A stretch of 64,000 nt of DNA from Chionoecetes opilio (GCA_016584305.1 JACEEZ010013541.1:250001-314000), one strand, 5' to 3'. Shown: positions 33,884 through 45,842, counted from the stretch's first letter. Notes: generated by a model not told the origin, from the letters alone. A program made the numbers and translations.

Positions 33884-36800
33884 GTGAAGTAACAGGTGGC
33901 ATATATTATTTATGCATGTATTTAGTAGTATGTCTATATTTAGTAGTATGTATTAAGCCAGACGTGAGTGTGAGGTCGCGCCACAAAGACTCACCTCGGT
34001 GGAGCCTGTGAAGGCCACTTTGTCCACGTCCATGTGGGAGGAGATGGCCGCACCCGCCTCGCCGAAGCCGGGGATCACGTTCACCACGCCGGGGGGGAAG
34101 CCGGCCTCCGCCACCAGCTTGGCCACGTACAGGCCGGTGAGTGGCGTCTGCTCTGCCAGCTTCATCACCACTGTGTTGCCTGGGGGGGGGGGGGGGACAT
34201 TAAGAATTCACTGATTGATTGATTTAATGCAAAATAAATGGGGAAATGTACCAGATATCAGAGGTCCTATGCCACAAAAATTCATTGAACTAATTATATT
34301 TAAACTAATATTACAGCACAAGAGCATTTAAATCAAGTCTTCACTATGAAATAAAGGTTACTAGTTGACTGACTGTGCACTGATTATCTATGAAGACTTC
34401 TCCAGTAATATCTTGTGTATGTAAATATTATTATTACGTATATGTCAATATTATCTGTTTTCATCCTAAATGTTTTTTCTTTTCATTCATGAGGAAAATT
34501 CTCTTGTCTCTTGTCAAGGTTAATTAAATTGTTCAATATAGTCATTGTTATGCTTCTTGTTCATTTTTCATTCGAGAGACACTCCTTCACTTCATGCGTT
34601 TACAATGAGAAATACACACACCCACACCCACACACCCACCCATACACACACACACACCCACCCACACACCCACACACCCACCCACACCCACACACCCACC
34701 CACACACAACACACCCACCCACCCACCCACCCACCCACCCACACACCCACCCACCCACCCACACACCCCCACACACACACCCACACCCACACACACACAC
34801 ACCTGTGGCAAGAGCAGGTCCAAACTTCCACGCCTGCATCAGCATAGGAAAGTTCCAGGGAATAATTTGTCCACACACGCCGATGGGCTCGTGGCGGGTG
34901 TAGGCCAAGTGTGGGCCGTCGGTGGGAATGGTAATGCCGTGGTTCTTGTCGGCCCAGCCAGCAAAGTAGCGCAGGTTCCTGATGACCAACTCCACATCTG
35001 CACTGAAGGAGTTGGAGTAGGGCTTCCCGTTGTCCAGGGTCTCCAGGCTCTGCGAGATTGCACAGAAGGAATTAGACGATGAGGATGTAGAATTGGAAGG
35101 TTTCATTGACCGGACCCACATATGACATTACGGGAACATTTTTATGGCTAACAACATACAATTTGTTATGGCAAAGGAAAGATCTGGGTGTGAAGGGGTT
35201 AAGGTCTCATCTAAATGATGCCTCTGTTTACCTGATAATAGGGTTAACTACGATAAAATACAGCTGAAATTTAGAAGAACCGTACTATTCTATTCTCCTG
35301 GCATCAAATATCAGTCAGTAAGCAGCAAGGGGGCAGGATTTTTCACCTCGTTAATTAATTTAATGCCAAAAAAAAAAAAAGGGAATGTGCCAAACATCAC
35401 CTCGTTTATAAAATAAAAAAAGTCAGTCACTCACCGCAAGATAGACCCTGTCCCGCTCGATGAGGTCAGACAGCTTGTAGAGGAGTCTGCCTCGGTCATA
35501 GGCGTCCATCTGTCGCCACTCGGAGTTCAGCTCAAAGGCCGCACGAGCTGCCTTCACGGCCTTCTCCACATCAGCCTGAAGCCACAATGATGACTAGTTA
35601 CTCAGACATACTACTAAACACATGCATAAATAATATATGCCACCTGTTACTTCACCACACACACACACACACACACACCACACACACACATGTATAGTGT
35701 ATGCCTTAAACTATAGCATGGAGCAAGGCAACACACAGCCAACGACTTCTTGTAGCTTCCTTAAAAAAAAAAATACCTTCAATTTTTTTTCTCTAGGTTC
35801 CTAATTTTTTTTTTTTTAGCTTTCTTATTATTTTTTTAAGTTCTTCTGTAAGCCCTCGCCGCCTCACCTTGTCCCCCTCCTCCACCATGGTGATGACCTC
35901 CCCTGTGGTGGGGTTGACGGTCGGGAACTGCTTGCCACTCGCCGACTTGTGGAACTCATTGTTGATGAAGACCTGATGAAACAAGACAAATCAGAAGTAT
36001 AAGAAGCAGGTTAGTAATCACACCGCCTGAACTCCCTCTCATCTCACACACAGTTTAAAAAATCATTCATCAATACAATGATAGGCCTAAGGGGTTTATG
36101 TTATTCCAGGAGTAGCTGTGGTCAATTTATAGTTTCACCCAACCAACGATTTTCTGATGCGCCTTATGTTTTCTGGTGTGTTTTTATGCGTTTTGAATGA
36201 ATCTGCTAACCGTTTTCTGTCGCAAAATTTTTTTTTTTGGGGGGGGGGGGGGGAACGGGAAGCCCTGCAGTGATGGAGCATCTTCACCACTCACCACAGC
36301 CATTGATCATTGACATAGCAGTGTTATCATGACGCAACATTTCATCCTCAAAACTACCTCAACTACCTTCTAAACTACCTCAAATCACACGTAACTTGTA
36401 AGCTCTCAATCCCTTCTCCCCTCTCCCACTCACAGCGGAGCCACCAGGAAATTTTGACTCGGGTGGCCAAGGTTGAAGGTTGGATACAGATCTAGTGTGG
36501 GGTGGCCATGGCAAACATTTAAAAAATGGTTGAATTTTCATTACATCTCTGACTCAGATCTGGGGTGTCCAATGAGATTTCATTTGGCCACTCCCTATCT
36601 CCGCCACTGCCCGCTCATTCCTCTCACTCTCTCTCCCTTTCTCTCTCTACTTCAACTTACGCGGCAGAAATATGAAGAAATACAGCAAAATAAAGCGTTG
36701 TTGGGCCAAAAACCATGCTCTTCCTCCTCCCAGCTGCCCTGCACACACACCCTGCCTGATCGCTCCAGCTGCCCTGCACACACACCCTGCCTGATCGCTC

Positions 36801-38802
36801 CAGCTGCCCTGCACACACCCTGCCTGATCGCTCCAGCTGCCCTGCACACACACCCTGCCTGATCGCTCCAGCTGCCCTGCACACACCCTGCCTGATCGCT
36901 CCAGCTGCCCTGCACACACCCTGCTTGATCGCTGGTGCGACCTCGACTGTCGCTCGGTACCGGAAAACTCAAGGAAGTCAACACTGCTTCGAAACACTAA
37001 ACCTTTCCCTTATTTCCTTCCCACGCCCTGGCCTATTGAGCTTTGACCAATATTTGTTAACCTGTAACGTTATCTAAGTCTTAAATGTTAGTAAATGTGA
37101 GTTAGTAGTGTTGGTATAGTTTTTTTAGTATTTTTTTAAGTTTATATTGATAGGGTTCGTTAGAGCTTCGAACTGGTTAACAATGTCGCAGAGGATTGTG
37201 GGTAATTTTTTTTTTTTTTTGCTATACGTAGTTTCTGGGTTGTTAAAGGACTGGATTACTTTGTTAGCTGGGTAGAGCGAGAGGAAAGAAACTTCAGTGG
37301 CGTAGTTACTCATCTCATGAGGGGGGGGGGGCACGTGCCCGCCCCCCATGAGAATCCGAGAATCTGGCGCCCCCCTTTGGCCATGACTGCCGTATTTTGT
37401 ATAGTGCTTAATTCCCACCACTAATGTGATTTGAGAGTATGCCCTTATACCCTTCTATCTGGCCTCATAATGCACCTCAGCTCTGCTTGCCTAGTGCCCC
37501 CCTACTGATGGATGCCTAGCTATGCCACTGCCTGGTAACTAGCTGTCACATATACTAATCGTCTCACTTGGTTTACTGTTGTACATTAAGGAAAAAAAGA
37601 CAGCTATGAAAGTAAGCAGACTGATAACGCAGCGGCAGCGGTTATCGTGCTGAACCTTGTAACTGTTTACTGTTTCAAGTTAAGAGCCTGAGAGCGTTCT
37701 CATGTCAAGGTTTTTGTCTATGATTAGATTATTTAGATAACAGGCCCAGGGGTGAAGGCCACACAGCCAAACATTGCCGCCAACAACAACAACAAATAGC
37801 AGTTATAAGTTCACTTTCAATTACAGAAAATACATTAAAAAAAAAAGTGTGTCGATGAAAAATTGATATCAAATATCACTGCTGATCAGGATATTAATAG
37901 CGAGTCTCGCCTTGATAAAGCACTCTACCAGCACGAGGAAACCCCGCAAGGTGACACAAAACACCACATCATGAAGGAAGGTCTCACTCCATTGAATTAG
38001 AACCTACACAAATATTATATATATCCGAAAGTTGTGATTCAGGACAGAAACTCAAGACTTTCTTAGAATCCACTCGAAACAGTTTCTCAGAATCCATTAA
38101 GATAAACAGAAACCATACCCCCAATTGTGTATAGCTAGTAGGTAGTATGGCTTAGAAATAAAAATAAAATCCCACCCAAATTGTCTAGTGTTGATACACC
38201 TAACTTCTCTTTCCAAGTATTAATAATATGTCCAATTAGTTTCTGCATAACTAACTTACTGTGTGTGTGTGTTTGTGTGTGACAGTGTGAACCACTTACT
38301 TAAGCCATGTACATACCTCGCCACAAACTGATACGTTTAAATGTAGCCTATATTGGATAGCCTACCACATACATATTAGTTTAAACGTATCCCTGCAATA
38401 AATGACTGTACACCACCGGGTATACAGTGACACACGATAATATATGCTCAGAGAACAGCACAGTAATTCAGCAAGATCATGACAATGGATGTGTAGCACA
38501 GCTTATCACAGCCCCCTCCCCACTACTTGTCCATGGCCAACACAGACCCGCGGTTGTCAGGCTGTAACAACCACGCCACTACACTCCCTGACTACTACAG
38601 TACCAGGTGATTGGGACACACAGGATGAGCTGTATTTCGTGTGACTTAAAAACCCCTGAGGACAACTCACGCCGGTGTAGTGGATGTCGGGGGCGGTGAT
38701 GGGCGCAGGGATGGCCGAGGCGGAGTAGGCCGCGGCAGGCTGCAGGTTGGCCTTCCCCGCCACCCTGGCCAAGGAGGACCATCTCAAGGCTGACTGCAGC
38801 AT
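30741..38802 (-). CDS. ALDH2: Mitochondrial aldehyde dehydrogenase, ALDH2/ALDH1 type, 10 exons
   Basis: NAD-dependent oxidation of aldehydes to acids in the mitochondrial matrix. Exons in transcript order: 38802-38671, 35972-35868, 35575-35435, 35049-34803, 34179-33995, 32952-32804, 32467-32330, 31920-31756, 31359-31202, 30888-30741. All borders are GT-AG and phases agree; about 522 aa against 517 in human ALDH2. Visible motifs: an Arg/Ala/Ser-rich presequence ([18 protein letters not shown]), [11 protein letters not shown], the IIPWNFP cofactor loop (exon 4), FTGSTE (exon 5), [13 protein letters not shown] with the general-base Glu (exon 6), GQCCCAGSR with the catalytic Cys (exon 7), [22 protein letters not shown], and a C-terminus ending PVKNS as in human ALDH2. 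Exon 6 is one base short. The presequence and C-terminus favour ALDH2 over cytosolic ALDH1A. Confidence 0.92.
30977..31186 (+). mobile_element. TTAA MITE, copy 10
   Basis: Left flank CTAA, right TTAA. In ALDH intron 9, 16 bp from the exon 9 donor on the - strand. Confidence 0.8.
31446..31560 (+). repeat. GATTGATTTAATGCC dispersed repeat, copy 2
   Basis: Over 90% like 6946-7045 by eye; ALDH intron 8. Confidence 0.65.
32804..32952 (-). other. ALDH exon 6 with apparent 1-base deletion
   Basis: The exon is 149 nt but must be a multiple of three to join its neighbours in phase 0. Up to DADLAHAV the frame matches ALDH. Downstream of about 32836 the family sequence ([11 protein letters not shown] before GQCCC) is readable only one frame over and ends at a perfect CAG|GTAAGA donor. 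One missing G in GTG(G)AACAG explains it. Without that base the frame runs into the intron and stops. Confidence 0.75.
33077..33309 (+). mobile_element. Small TA-flanked TIR element in ALDH intron 5
   Basis: CACTTGACCCGCGATTTAAT at the left; reversed right end CACTCGACCCTCAATTTAAC; TA both sides. The interior has a (TTTA)n/T-rich tract. Confidence 0.6.
33362..33740. repeat. 18 bp tandem repeat, ~21 copies
   Basis: Unit TAAGTCAAGATGAGTAAT in ALDH intron 5. Confidence 0.95.
33774..33935 (+). repeat. Left arm of long inverted repeat in ALDH intron 5
   Basis: TTTAAGGAAGCTACAAGAAG through CATACACTATACATGTG, a TG tract and AACAGGTGGCATATATTATT. It matches the inverse of 35604-35773 almost base for base, apart from the length of the TG tract. 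Confidence 0.85.
34612..34802. repeat. (CCCA/CA)n tract abutting the ALDH exon 4 donor
   Basis: On the - strand this is TG/TGGG-rich and begins at the donor itself (G|GTGTGTGTGTG). Confidence 0.9.
35135..35202 (-). mobile_element. TTAA MITE, copy 11 (3' fragment)
   Basis: Only the last ~68 bp (TTTTATGGCTAACAACATAC to GTGAAGGGGTTAA) remains, in ALDH intron 3. Confidence 0.7.
35604..35773 (-). repeat. Right arm of long inverted repeat in ALDH intron 2
   Basis: Inverse of 33774-33935. The two arms enclose ALDH exons 5, 4 and 3. Confidence 0.85.
36433..36611 (+). mobile_element. Possible CAGTGGCGGAG-type MITE
   Basis: CAGCGGAGCCACCAGGAAAT at the left and CTCCGCCACTG at the right are partly inverse. 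GGTGGCCA and TTGGCCACTCC lie inside. Divergent copy in ALDH intron 1. Confidence 0.4.
36735..36935. repeat. 35 bp tandem repeat, ~6 copies
   Basis: Unit CTGCACACACACCCTGCCTG + ATCGCTCCAGCTGCC in ALDH intron 1. Confidence 0.9.
37295..37530 (+). mobile_element. CAGTGGCGTAG TIR element in ALDH intron 1
   Basis: Starts CAGTGGCGTAGTTAC and ends with the inverse of CAGTGGCATAGCTAG. It contains a G run followed by CACGTGCCCGCCCCCC. 236 bp, no ORF. Confidence 0.55.
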
Positions 38803-39223
38803 GGTGGGCAGGTGGAATCAGGTGATATATGTGCACGAGATGGACTCACTAGCTCCTCAGACAGCCTCCTGTGCCACTCTGACGGGGCAATGTTGTGTTG
38901 CCAGGTGGGGTGCGTTGCCAACAACCTCATTCCTCAACCACCACAGCCAACACCTGCCTCCTACGCGCTGCCAGACAACCCTATTATCTTTGCCCTCATA
39001 ACTATATGGTATAAGTATGTGGTACATGTACTCAATAAAATACTTAACGCATATTCCAAGCATTATATCGTTTATGATCATGAGCATACAATCGTGTACA
39101 AGTGCCGGTGTGTTATGGCCCAAAGTCAAAAGTCACGTCAGGACCTTGGTGGACCTGCCGGGGTCTGTGGGTGTACGAGAACTTCCCAAAATGGCTGAAT
39201 AAATGAATAAATAGAAGAATAAA

Positions 39224-39226
39224 ACT

Positions 39227-39276
<50 letters not shown>

Positions 39277-39373
39277 AGAGGTTAGAAGGCGATCAGATAC
39301 CGCCCTAGTTCTAACCATAAACGATGCTGACCAAGTGATCCGCCGGCGTTATTCCCATGACCCGGCGGGCAGC
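39224..39373 (+). pseudogene. 18S rRNA fragment (about 150 bp)
   Basis: Recognisable arthropod 18S rRNA: CTACTGCGAAAGCATTTGCC, then TCATTAATCAAGAACGAAAG, GATCAGATACCGCCCTAGTT, ACCATAAACGATG and CCCATGACCCGGCGGGCAGC, in the correct order. It begins and ends abruptly and differs from the usual sequence in a few places (GTTAGAAGG for GTTCGAAGG; CCAAGTGATCC for CCAGCGATCC), so it is a dead insertion, not a gene. It lies upstream of the ALDH start. Confidence 0.88.
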
Positions 39374-40920
39374 ATTATAATAGACGAGTGGGTCCTTCCA
39401 TTCTCTCTTTCATCTTGCATATGCGATAATAACGCGTTTAGTGACATGAGTTCATTGTTTCCTATAATATTTCACGGCTTGTACGTATACACCTATCATG
39501 AAATATGCCGCATTATTCTACCTAAACAACAATAATGTATCTTTCCCTTTCCATATATTGGTTCTAACAGGTTCACATAAGTAGACCAACAGTTGCAAAA
39601 GAGGAACGCATAAAGTGTCGAAGCGGTGTGACGGTACTGCAGTTATTTCACCTAGTCACAAAAATCTCATACGCATTCTCCCCCGCACCAAAAATATAGC
39701 TCTAGGCACATATGCTATAGTAGGTAATGTCAACTAAAACATGAAGTGCAATGACCATGAGTCTTAATTTTACTCCTCGACTGCACCCTGAGAAACGTAC
39801 AAGTTCAAACAACCTCGTCCAGTCACGCCCACCACTCATTAATACCTCGTTAAAAGTGAAGGCGGATGTGTTTATTAGCCTTATACAATTCTCATACACG
39901 ATGTCTATACAGAGGGATAAGAGTAAATTCCACCTGGCTCACTCAATAGGCCTAGAATCGACGGTTTAGGCTCACTCTGGCAGGGCGAGTACGATGACTG
40001 AGCACATGACACGTCCTCCTCTCAAGGCCAAGGCCAACAGGCAGGCAGTCAAGTTCGCGTTGTTGCCACCCGGATAACCAACGTCGCGCTTCATACCCCG
40101 GCCGCATATTCCCATTTTCTGGAAGAGTATGTGGCAATTACTCTTGAACACGTCAGATTAGTAGGTTACGTTAGGTTACGGATAGGTCTAGGTTTAGTGT
40201 ACATTGTCTGCACACGATATCTTTGCGTGGGAATCACAATGAGCGTATTTTCGAGAAGTTCCTGTGGTTAGTTTCGGAGCTACAGGCAAGCGTCTTCACT
40301 CGGAAACCACTTACTCCCATAGAGGTCGAGAATATGCACCCCGGACACCCACCGCATCTAATGACCTATACCATCTCCTTAACTGCTATTTTGGAGATTA
40401 ATACTGGAGGTTTATTGTACTTAACTCCCGAAATTTGAACTCTTAAATCGCTACAGTTGATTTTTTGTGAATTTTTAATATAATGCCGCAAGAGCTTAAC
40501 GCTAACTGGTGGGTGGCAACGATTGCATGGGGACTAATATTGTGATAGACAGTGCGAGGAGTTGATTTGATTTGATTTGATTAATTTATTGCGCACAAGG
40601 CGTCAGTCTAATATAGTACATAAGACAGCTTAAAAATAAAGGAGACCAAATACTCCAAATAATAACACGACTAGTCTAAGAAAAAAGTCACTAAGTTACA
40701 AAACTAGCAAAACATAAATCCACTAGTTTACAAAAAATAGGTTCCTTCCTCCTTCCTTCCTTCCTTCCTTCCTTCTTTGCATACTTTTTTTCTATCCTTC
40801 CTTCAGTGTTAACCTATATAATAACAAAAAGTAAGTGAGTCCAATAACTGAGGAGCGGGTACGTGAAGGCGAGGGGGAGGGGGGGTGGCTTGGTACAGGG
40901 CAGTAGGTTGCAGGTGGTCA
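39374..40920. other. No gene recognised: ALDH 5' side to IGFBP-domain gene 3' side
   Basis: Unique sequence with short ORFs only and a CCTT run at 40746-40776. Confidence 0.4.
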
Positions 40921-40921
40921 C

Positions 40922-41433
40922 TCAGTATTCCACGCCCCGCAGCACGCCCTTCAGCATCAGTCTTTTCCCCACGACGTCCTCCAGATCCTTCTCCTGCTCG
41001 TCCATATCCTGCCGGCGACCCTCCTCCAACATTTTTTTCACCAGATTGCCCTTGTACGCTGTCGCCACCATCGGATTGTTCTGCACGCAACGACCAATGG
41101 CTGCACGCAAAACCCCAAAGTGTGTGCATTAGCGTGTGTGTGAGTGTATTTACCTAGTTGTAACATACAGGAAAAGAGTTATGCTCGTACTGTTACGTCT
41201 GCAAATCTACTATTATCCAGCTTGCCTTTGAAGTCCTGAATATTTCTTGCATTAATCACTTCTGCATCAAGGTTATTCCAGGCTTCTATGCTTCTATACG
41301 GGACGCTGTATTTTTTTGTCCCTCTTGCATGTGACCGTGTGTGTGTGTGTGTGGTGTGTGTGTGTGTGTGTGTGCGTGTGTGTGTGTCCTTGAGAGATGT
41401 ACTACCATAGCATACTCATAAGTAAATATCAAC

Positions 41434-41532
<99 letters not shown>

Positions 41533-42606
41533 CACCGTTGAAGAGGTACTCGTCGCAGATATTGGAGCCCGTGTCGGAAGCGCTGCCCCGCGGATGGAAC
41601 AGGTAAGGACACTCCCTGGCGTCCCTCACACAGTTCAGGCCGATGCCACACTTGCCGTAAGCCTCCCAGGGACCCCCGCACTCCTCGTTGGGTCCCTGTA
41701 ACACACACACACACACACACATTGACATTAATACGTTTCAGCTAAGTAGCCTATACATCAAAGATTGGAATGGACAGGTGGTCAGTGCGGAGTCATTAGG
41801 GAGCTTTAAAAGGAGGCTCGATAAATTCATGAATGGGGATGAAAGGTGGATGTAGGTAGTGTTCAGTAACAGGAACTACCACGTGTAGGTCTCACGGCCT
41901 CTTGTAGCTTCCTTATTTTCTTATGTTCGTAAACCTGAATATATGTTTAAATAAATCCTATATATGGAGAACATGACGCACACATTTCAAGAGCGCACCC
42001 ATCACACCCCCATAATCTCACCTTGGCACAGACTTCGCAGCAGTTGCACACATCCCAGGTGATGCCGCGGTGGCACTCGCCGATGGCAGGGCAGCGGTGG
42101 GGGTCGCAGGCGCCGCACTGCAGCGCGTCAGGCCTGCGGGGAGGACACACTTGTGAAGGTGCGGCTCTGTATAATTTTATAGCCTACAGTAGTTGTCACG
42201 TGGGGTGCTGCCCTCTTATGCTATCATGGTATTTGCTGCCTGGTATTGTTATTAATTACTGCTACTACTACTACTACAGCTATGTACTATTATGTACTTA
42301 TATATACTATGTGCCACCACTACTACTACTACACCGTCATTGTTTTTATCATTATATCAATTATTAACATTATCATTACTATTACTATTATCATTATCAT
42401 TATCATTGTATATATACATCCTCACATTGCAGTGGAGGCGCAAAAAGGCGCAAAAAAGGCGCAAAAATACCTAAATCGCGTCTCACTATGGAAGAGAAAA
42501 GACGGAAAGACTAAGAATATATATATATATATTCTTTGCTTGCTTACTTCAGTGCGGAGACAACAGCCGTAACAGTGAAAAGCGACAGTGTGAAGAGGCC
42601 CGGCAT
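40922..42606 (-). CDS. Secreted IGFBP-domain (single insulin-binding-domain-like) protein, 4 exons
   Basis: Exons in transcript order: 42606-42548, 42133-42022, 41695-41536, 41100-40922; GT-AG borders, phases 2/0/1, total 169 aa. Residues 1-19 are a hydrophobic signal peptide (MPGLFTLSLFTVTAVVSAL). Exon 2 has CGACDPHRCP and CNCCEVCAK, the cysteine pattern of IGFBP N-terminal domains in arthropod single insulin-binding-domain proteins and venom-302-like proteins. Exon 3 has the second half (ECGGPWEAYGKCGIGLNC). I count 14 cysteines. Exon 4 encodes a Lys/Glu/Arg-rich, probably helical tail (about 58 residues) ending LRGVEY. Such proteins are proposed to bind insulin-like peptides in haemolymph; that role is inferred from the fold only. 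No frame problems are visible. Confidence 0.85.
41438..41530. repeat. (GA)n microsatellite abutting IGFBP-domain exon 3 donor
   Basis: About 46 GA units, 6 bp from the exon border at 41536. Confidence 0.95.
41765..41936 (+). mobile_element. LINE 3' end with ORF C-terminus
   Basis: One frame reads DWNGQVVSAESLGSFKRRLD, then KFMNGDERWM and a stop, followed by the tail (AGGAACTACCACGTGTAGGT to TTCTTATGTTC). In intron 2 of the IGFBP-domain gene, antisense to it. Confidence 0.75.
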
Positions 42607-42929
42607 GATCCACCTGCGAAAGATACTGACCTCAACACCTCTCTCTCTCTCTCTCTCTCTTTCTCTCAAATTTTGTTTATGAATTACACTAATAATGGGC
42701 CAAGATAGAGTTAAATATTGCATGCACACCAGTCGCCTCACAAACCGACGCGAGAACCTCAAGTTAAATTTACTAACTCAGAAAAAAACAACACCAAAGG
42801 GAACTGGAAAATCACAGTCCTTAAATTTGCATTGCGATTTTTCCTCTCCTATTTACAAAGTTTTCGTTTCTTCTGCACTCACTCGGGAGGAAAGGCGAGA
42901 GGCTACCGTGAGCAAAGGACTTCAAGAGT

Positions 42930-42970
42930 GGCACTGAAGAGGCAGGTGGGTGTGCGGCCCTTTATATACC
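42930..42970 (-). promoter_or_regulatory. Putative core promoter of the IGFBP-domain gene
   Basis: On the - strand TATATAAA lies at 42968-42961. The arthropod initiator pentamer TCAGT follows at 42937-42933, with its A (42935) 33 nt from the first T of the TATA box. This would give a 5' UTR of about 329 nt before the ATG at 42606 if no UTR intron exists. Both motifs are short, so the call rests on their spacing and position. Confidence 0.45.
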
Positions 42971-44373
42971 TGCGGCCTGGTGGGAGTCTTGTCGTGATCG
43001 ATACTACAGGAACGGCACTCGAGGATCGCCCAGTAATCCCCGCTAAGTGTGTGCCTCGTCTTTGTAAAGAATTGATATTTAGGGTACAAAGAGTTTAATG
43101 TTCCTGGTATAAGAATATGAGAGAGAGAAGATTCGTTTCTTTGTCATTTACATTTACAATTACTATCTATTTGTTGTTGTAAATATTAGTCATAAGGAAA
43201 ATTACTCCCTTCTCTCTCTCTCTCAGTTTTCTACCTTCGATTGCGAGTGCATCGGAGGACACAGGGGGGCGGCATGAGCCTCTTAATCGCAGGCGTCACT
43301 TTAAAAATCCTACCTGCGTCACTAAGGGCGAGCGAGGGCCAACCATCACAGCCCTCATGTGAACCTCCAGGGCCTACCATCCCACCTACAGGCGTTAAAG
43401 GCAAAAATAAAGATAAAAGTTATCCAAGAGCTCTATCGTCGTTTCCGCGGCTGCCACCACCACGACCAAGGAACAGTCTCGATCAAAGGATCAAAGGCTC
43501 AGCGGGATGTCTTTGAATGCAGCCTTTGTGATGGTCGAGCCCCACCGCCAACCCTTCACCCACACGCCTTCCCTTCACGGGCAAGTGGCGTGCGTGGATG
43601 GTTACGCAGGCCTGAGCACATGATTTCCCTCTGAGCCTGTCACACGCACTCGTTATATTGCGTGCGTGCATACAATAGTTCCATGTGTGCTCTTTGGTAT
43701 TCTCACTTTTGGAAAATGAAGGAATAAATATAGGCCGTGGTTTAGTTTCGCTTTATAAGTAATTTTCGTGACCTTAGAATACGTCAAAGATCCGCAGTAG
43801 ATCTCAGACCAGAAACAGATATTGAGATAGATTCGCAGATTCGTATCTTAACGATTACGTGTGTTAATTAATTGTTATACTATCACAACGCCGCACTATA
43901 GACACTTTTCTTCTTCAGCGTATAGGCTTAGTGGTTACAATGGTTACGGATACCCCAAGCATCTGCAGCTGACTTGGGCTGAGGCGGGCATTGTGAGACG
44001 CAGCGGGAGAGAGAAGCGTGCTGGCGGGAACCTCACTACTCGAGCAGTGTCTGGCCGTCGCTTCCTCCGGCCTCCGAATAAAAGAGGTCATAACACTAAG
44101 AAGCTTAATTCAAGAAAGGAAGGTCAGTGACGTCATCAAGCCTTAAGTGTTCATGTCAACACTAGAAGTCTTCACTGAGTTACCCAACACACTTTTGAGA
44201 AACAAGAGTCAATAAAGTCGAGGCTGTTGCGCCACACATCTCTCCCCGCCTTGGGTCACCGTCGCCCACGCACGCTCCCTTTCAACACTCCAGCAGCTCT
44301 CTTGACTTTCTTTACTGACATTACAAAAAGAAGAAGAGAAGAGAAGATAAATAAAAGGAAACTAAAAAAATAC

Positions 44374-44497
<124 letters not shown>

Positions 44498-44929
44498 AAA
44501 AAAAAAACGAAACAGGTTCACACTCAACCATTCTTACGAACCAAAACAATCCAGCAAGTGAGAAAAAACTGGATTTAATTGACTAAAAGTTACCGTGTCT
44601 TTTTTCGAATCACAGCAAATTATCTTTTTGTTAAATATATGTTCTTTATATGGAATGACGAAAGTGCAGCGATAGGGGTTGAGGATATTCGCTCACAACC
44701 TATTCATATAATATTTAAACTTTCAAGGAAGAGGCTGCATGGATCCCTCTCTCGTACGTACTTAAGTTAGGCGCTTTATGAAACTATACGAATGAGTTCA
44801 TGAGTGCGGCGTGCATTTGATAGCGCTCCACGGAAACAAATAGGTAACAATTTCCTATGGACAAGCAATAAAACTACTTCTCGGCACGACAACAATAGGT
44901 AATCAAAGACAAGATGATTAAACTCGGGA

Positions 44930-45300
44930 CTCGGCCAGAGGAAGGGATCCCAGTCCTTCAGTAGCGGGTCAAGGGCGGCTCACGGGTCCTCGAGGCCCCT
45001 GCCGCGCCACAGCCTGGCCGGCACCCTGTTGTTGCCCGCCCGGCCTCTCATCGTACTGCTTCAAGACGTGAAAGCCTCCCCTCTATCAACACGGTTTTTC
45101 TCCCCTCGACGCCTGTTTTGCTCCCTTCATTCCATTATTCTGTCTGTCTGCCTTATCAGCCCCATCACACACCCTCACCCGCCTTCTCCTCACCTCGCCT
45201 CGCCCGGGCTGCCGAGTGCTGACCCCACACTGTCGATTGATCGCCGACACCATTCATAGGCGTTTCTTATTTTCCTTGCGTCATCACACTACAGCGCGCG
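44930..45300. other. GC-rich unique segment between genes
   Basis: Distinctly richer in GC and CpG than its surroundings (GGTCCTCGAGGCCCCTGCCG, CCGCCCGGCCTC). No convincing ORF or splice structure. It could be a distal promoter, an untranslated first exon or an unrecognised repeat. The rest of 42970-47350 shows only microsatellites and unique AT-rich sequence. Confidence 0.3.
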
Positions 45301-45842
45301 GTCACGTCGTAATAGTAATATCACTATCAGAGTATTATTGATTATATGACATCCACTGGTCGCCCTAATATACAGTAAAAGGGGATACATGTATTACAAT
45401 ATCAAACCATTTTATCACGGTTCACCTCGGGAGACAAATGTACGTTTATGAAGAAACTCAAGAATGATATATTTCTTCTATACTGGGGGCCCATGCATGG
45501 TTGTATGTGATGCACCATGGTCTTGATCACGCGCTAGACTCGTGATCGCAAACTATTACCCTCCCGATAGACCTCATTAGACCGATCTTTGGGTAAGGCT
45601 GGGACCGCACAACCACACCCCATCTTCCCTCGCTAATGGGTGAGACGATAACACTGTCCATTTTTGTCAGAGATAACACTTACAGACTTGAGTGACGCAG
45701 TGGTGGCTGCAGGCGAGGCTGTTATCCACTGACTTGGGCGGTGTAGGATATTCTTTGTTATCCATTCTGTAGTATTGCAGCAAATGATGGAGGTACTACA
45801 CGTCATCCTCCTCTCAGTAATTAATGTATAAACAAAAGATTG

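Noticed and set aside
34511..34903. His/Pro/Thr-rich and Cys/Val/Gly-rich ORFs
   Set aside because: Translations of the CCCA/CA repeat beside ALDH exon 4.
43241..43671. ORFs of 62-91 aa on both strands between genes
   Set aside because: No recognisable domain, no splice context, and composition like random intergenic sequence.
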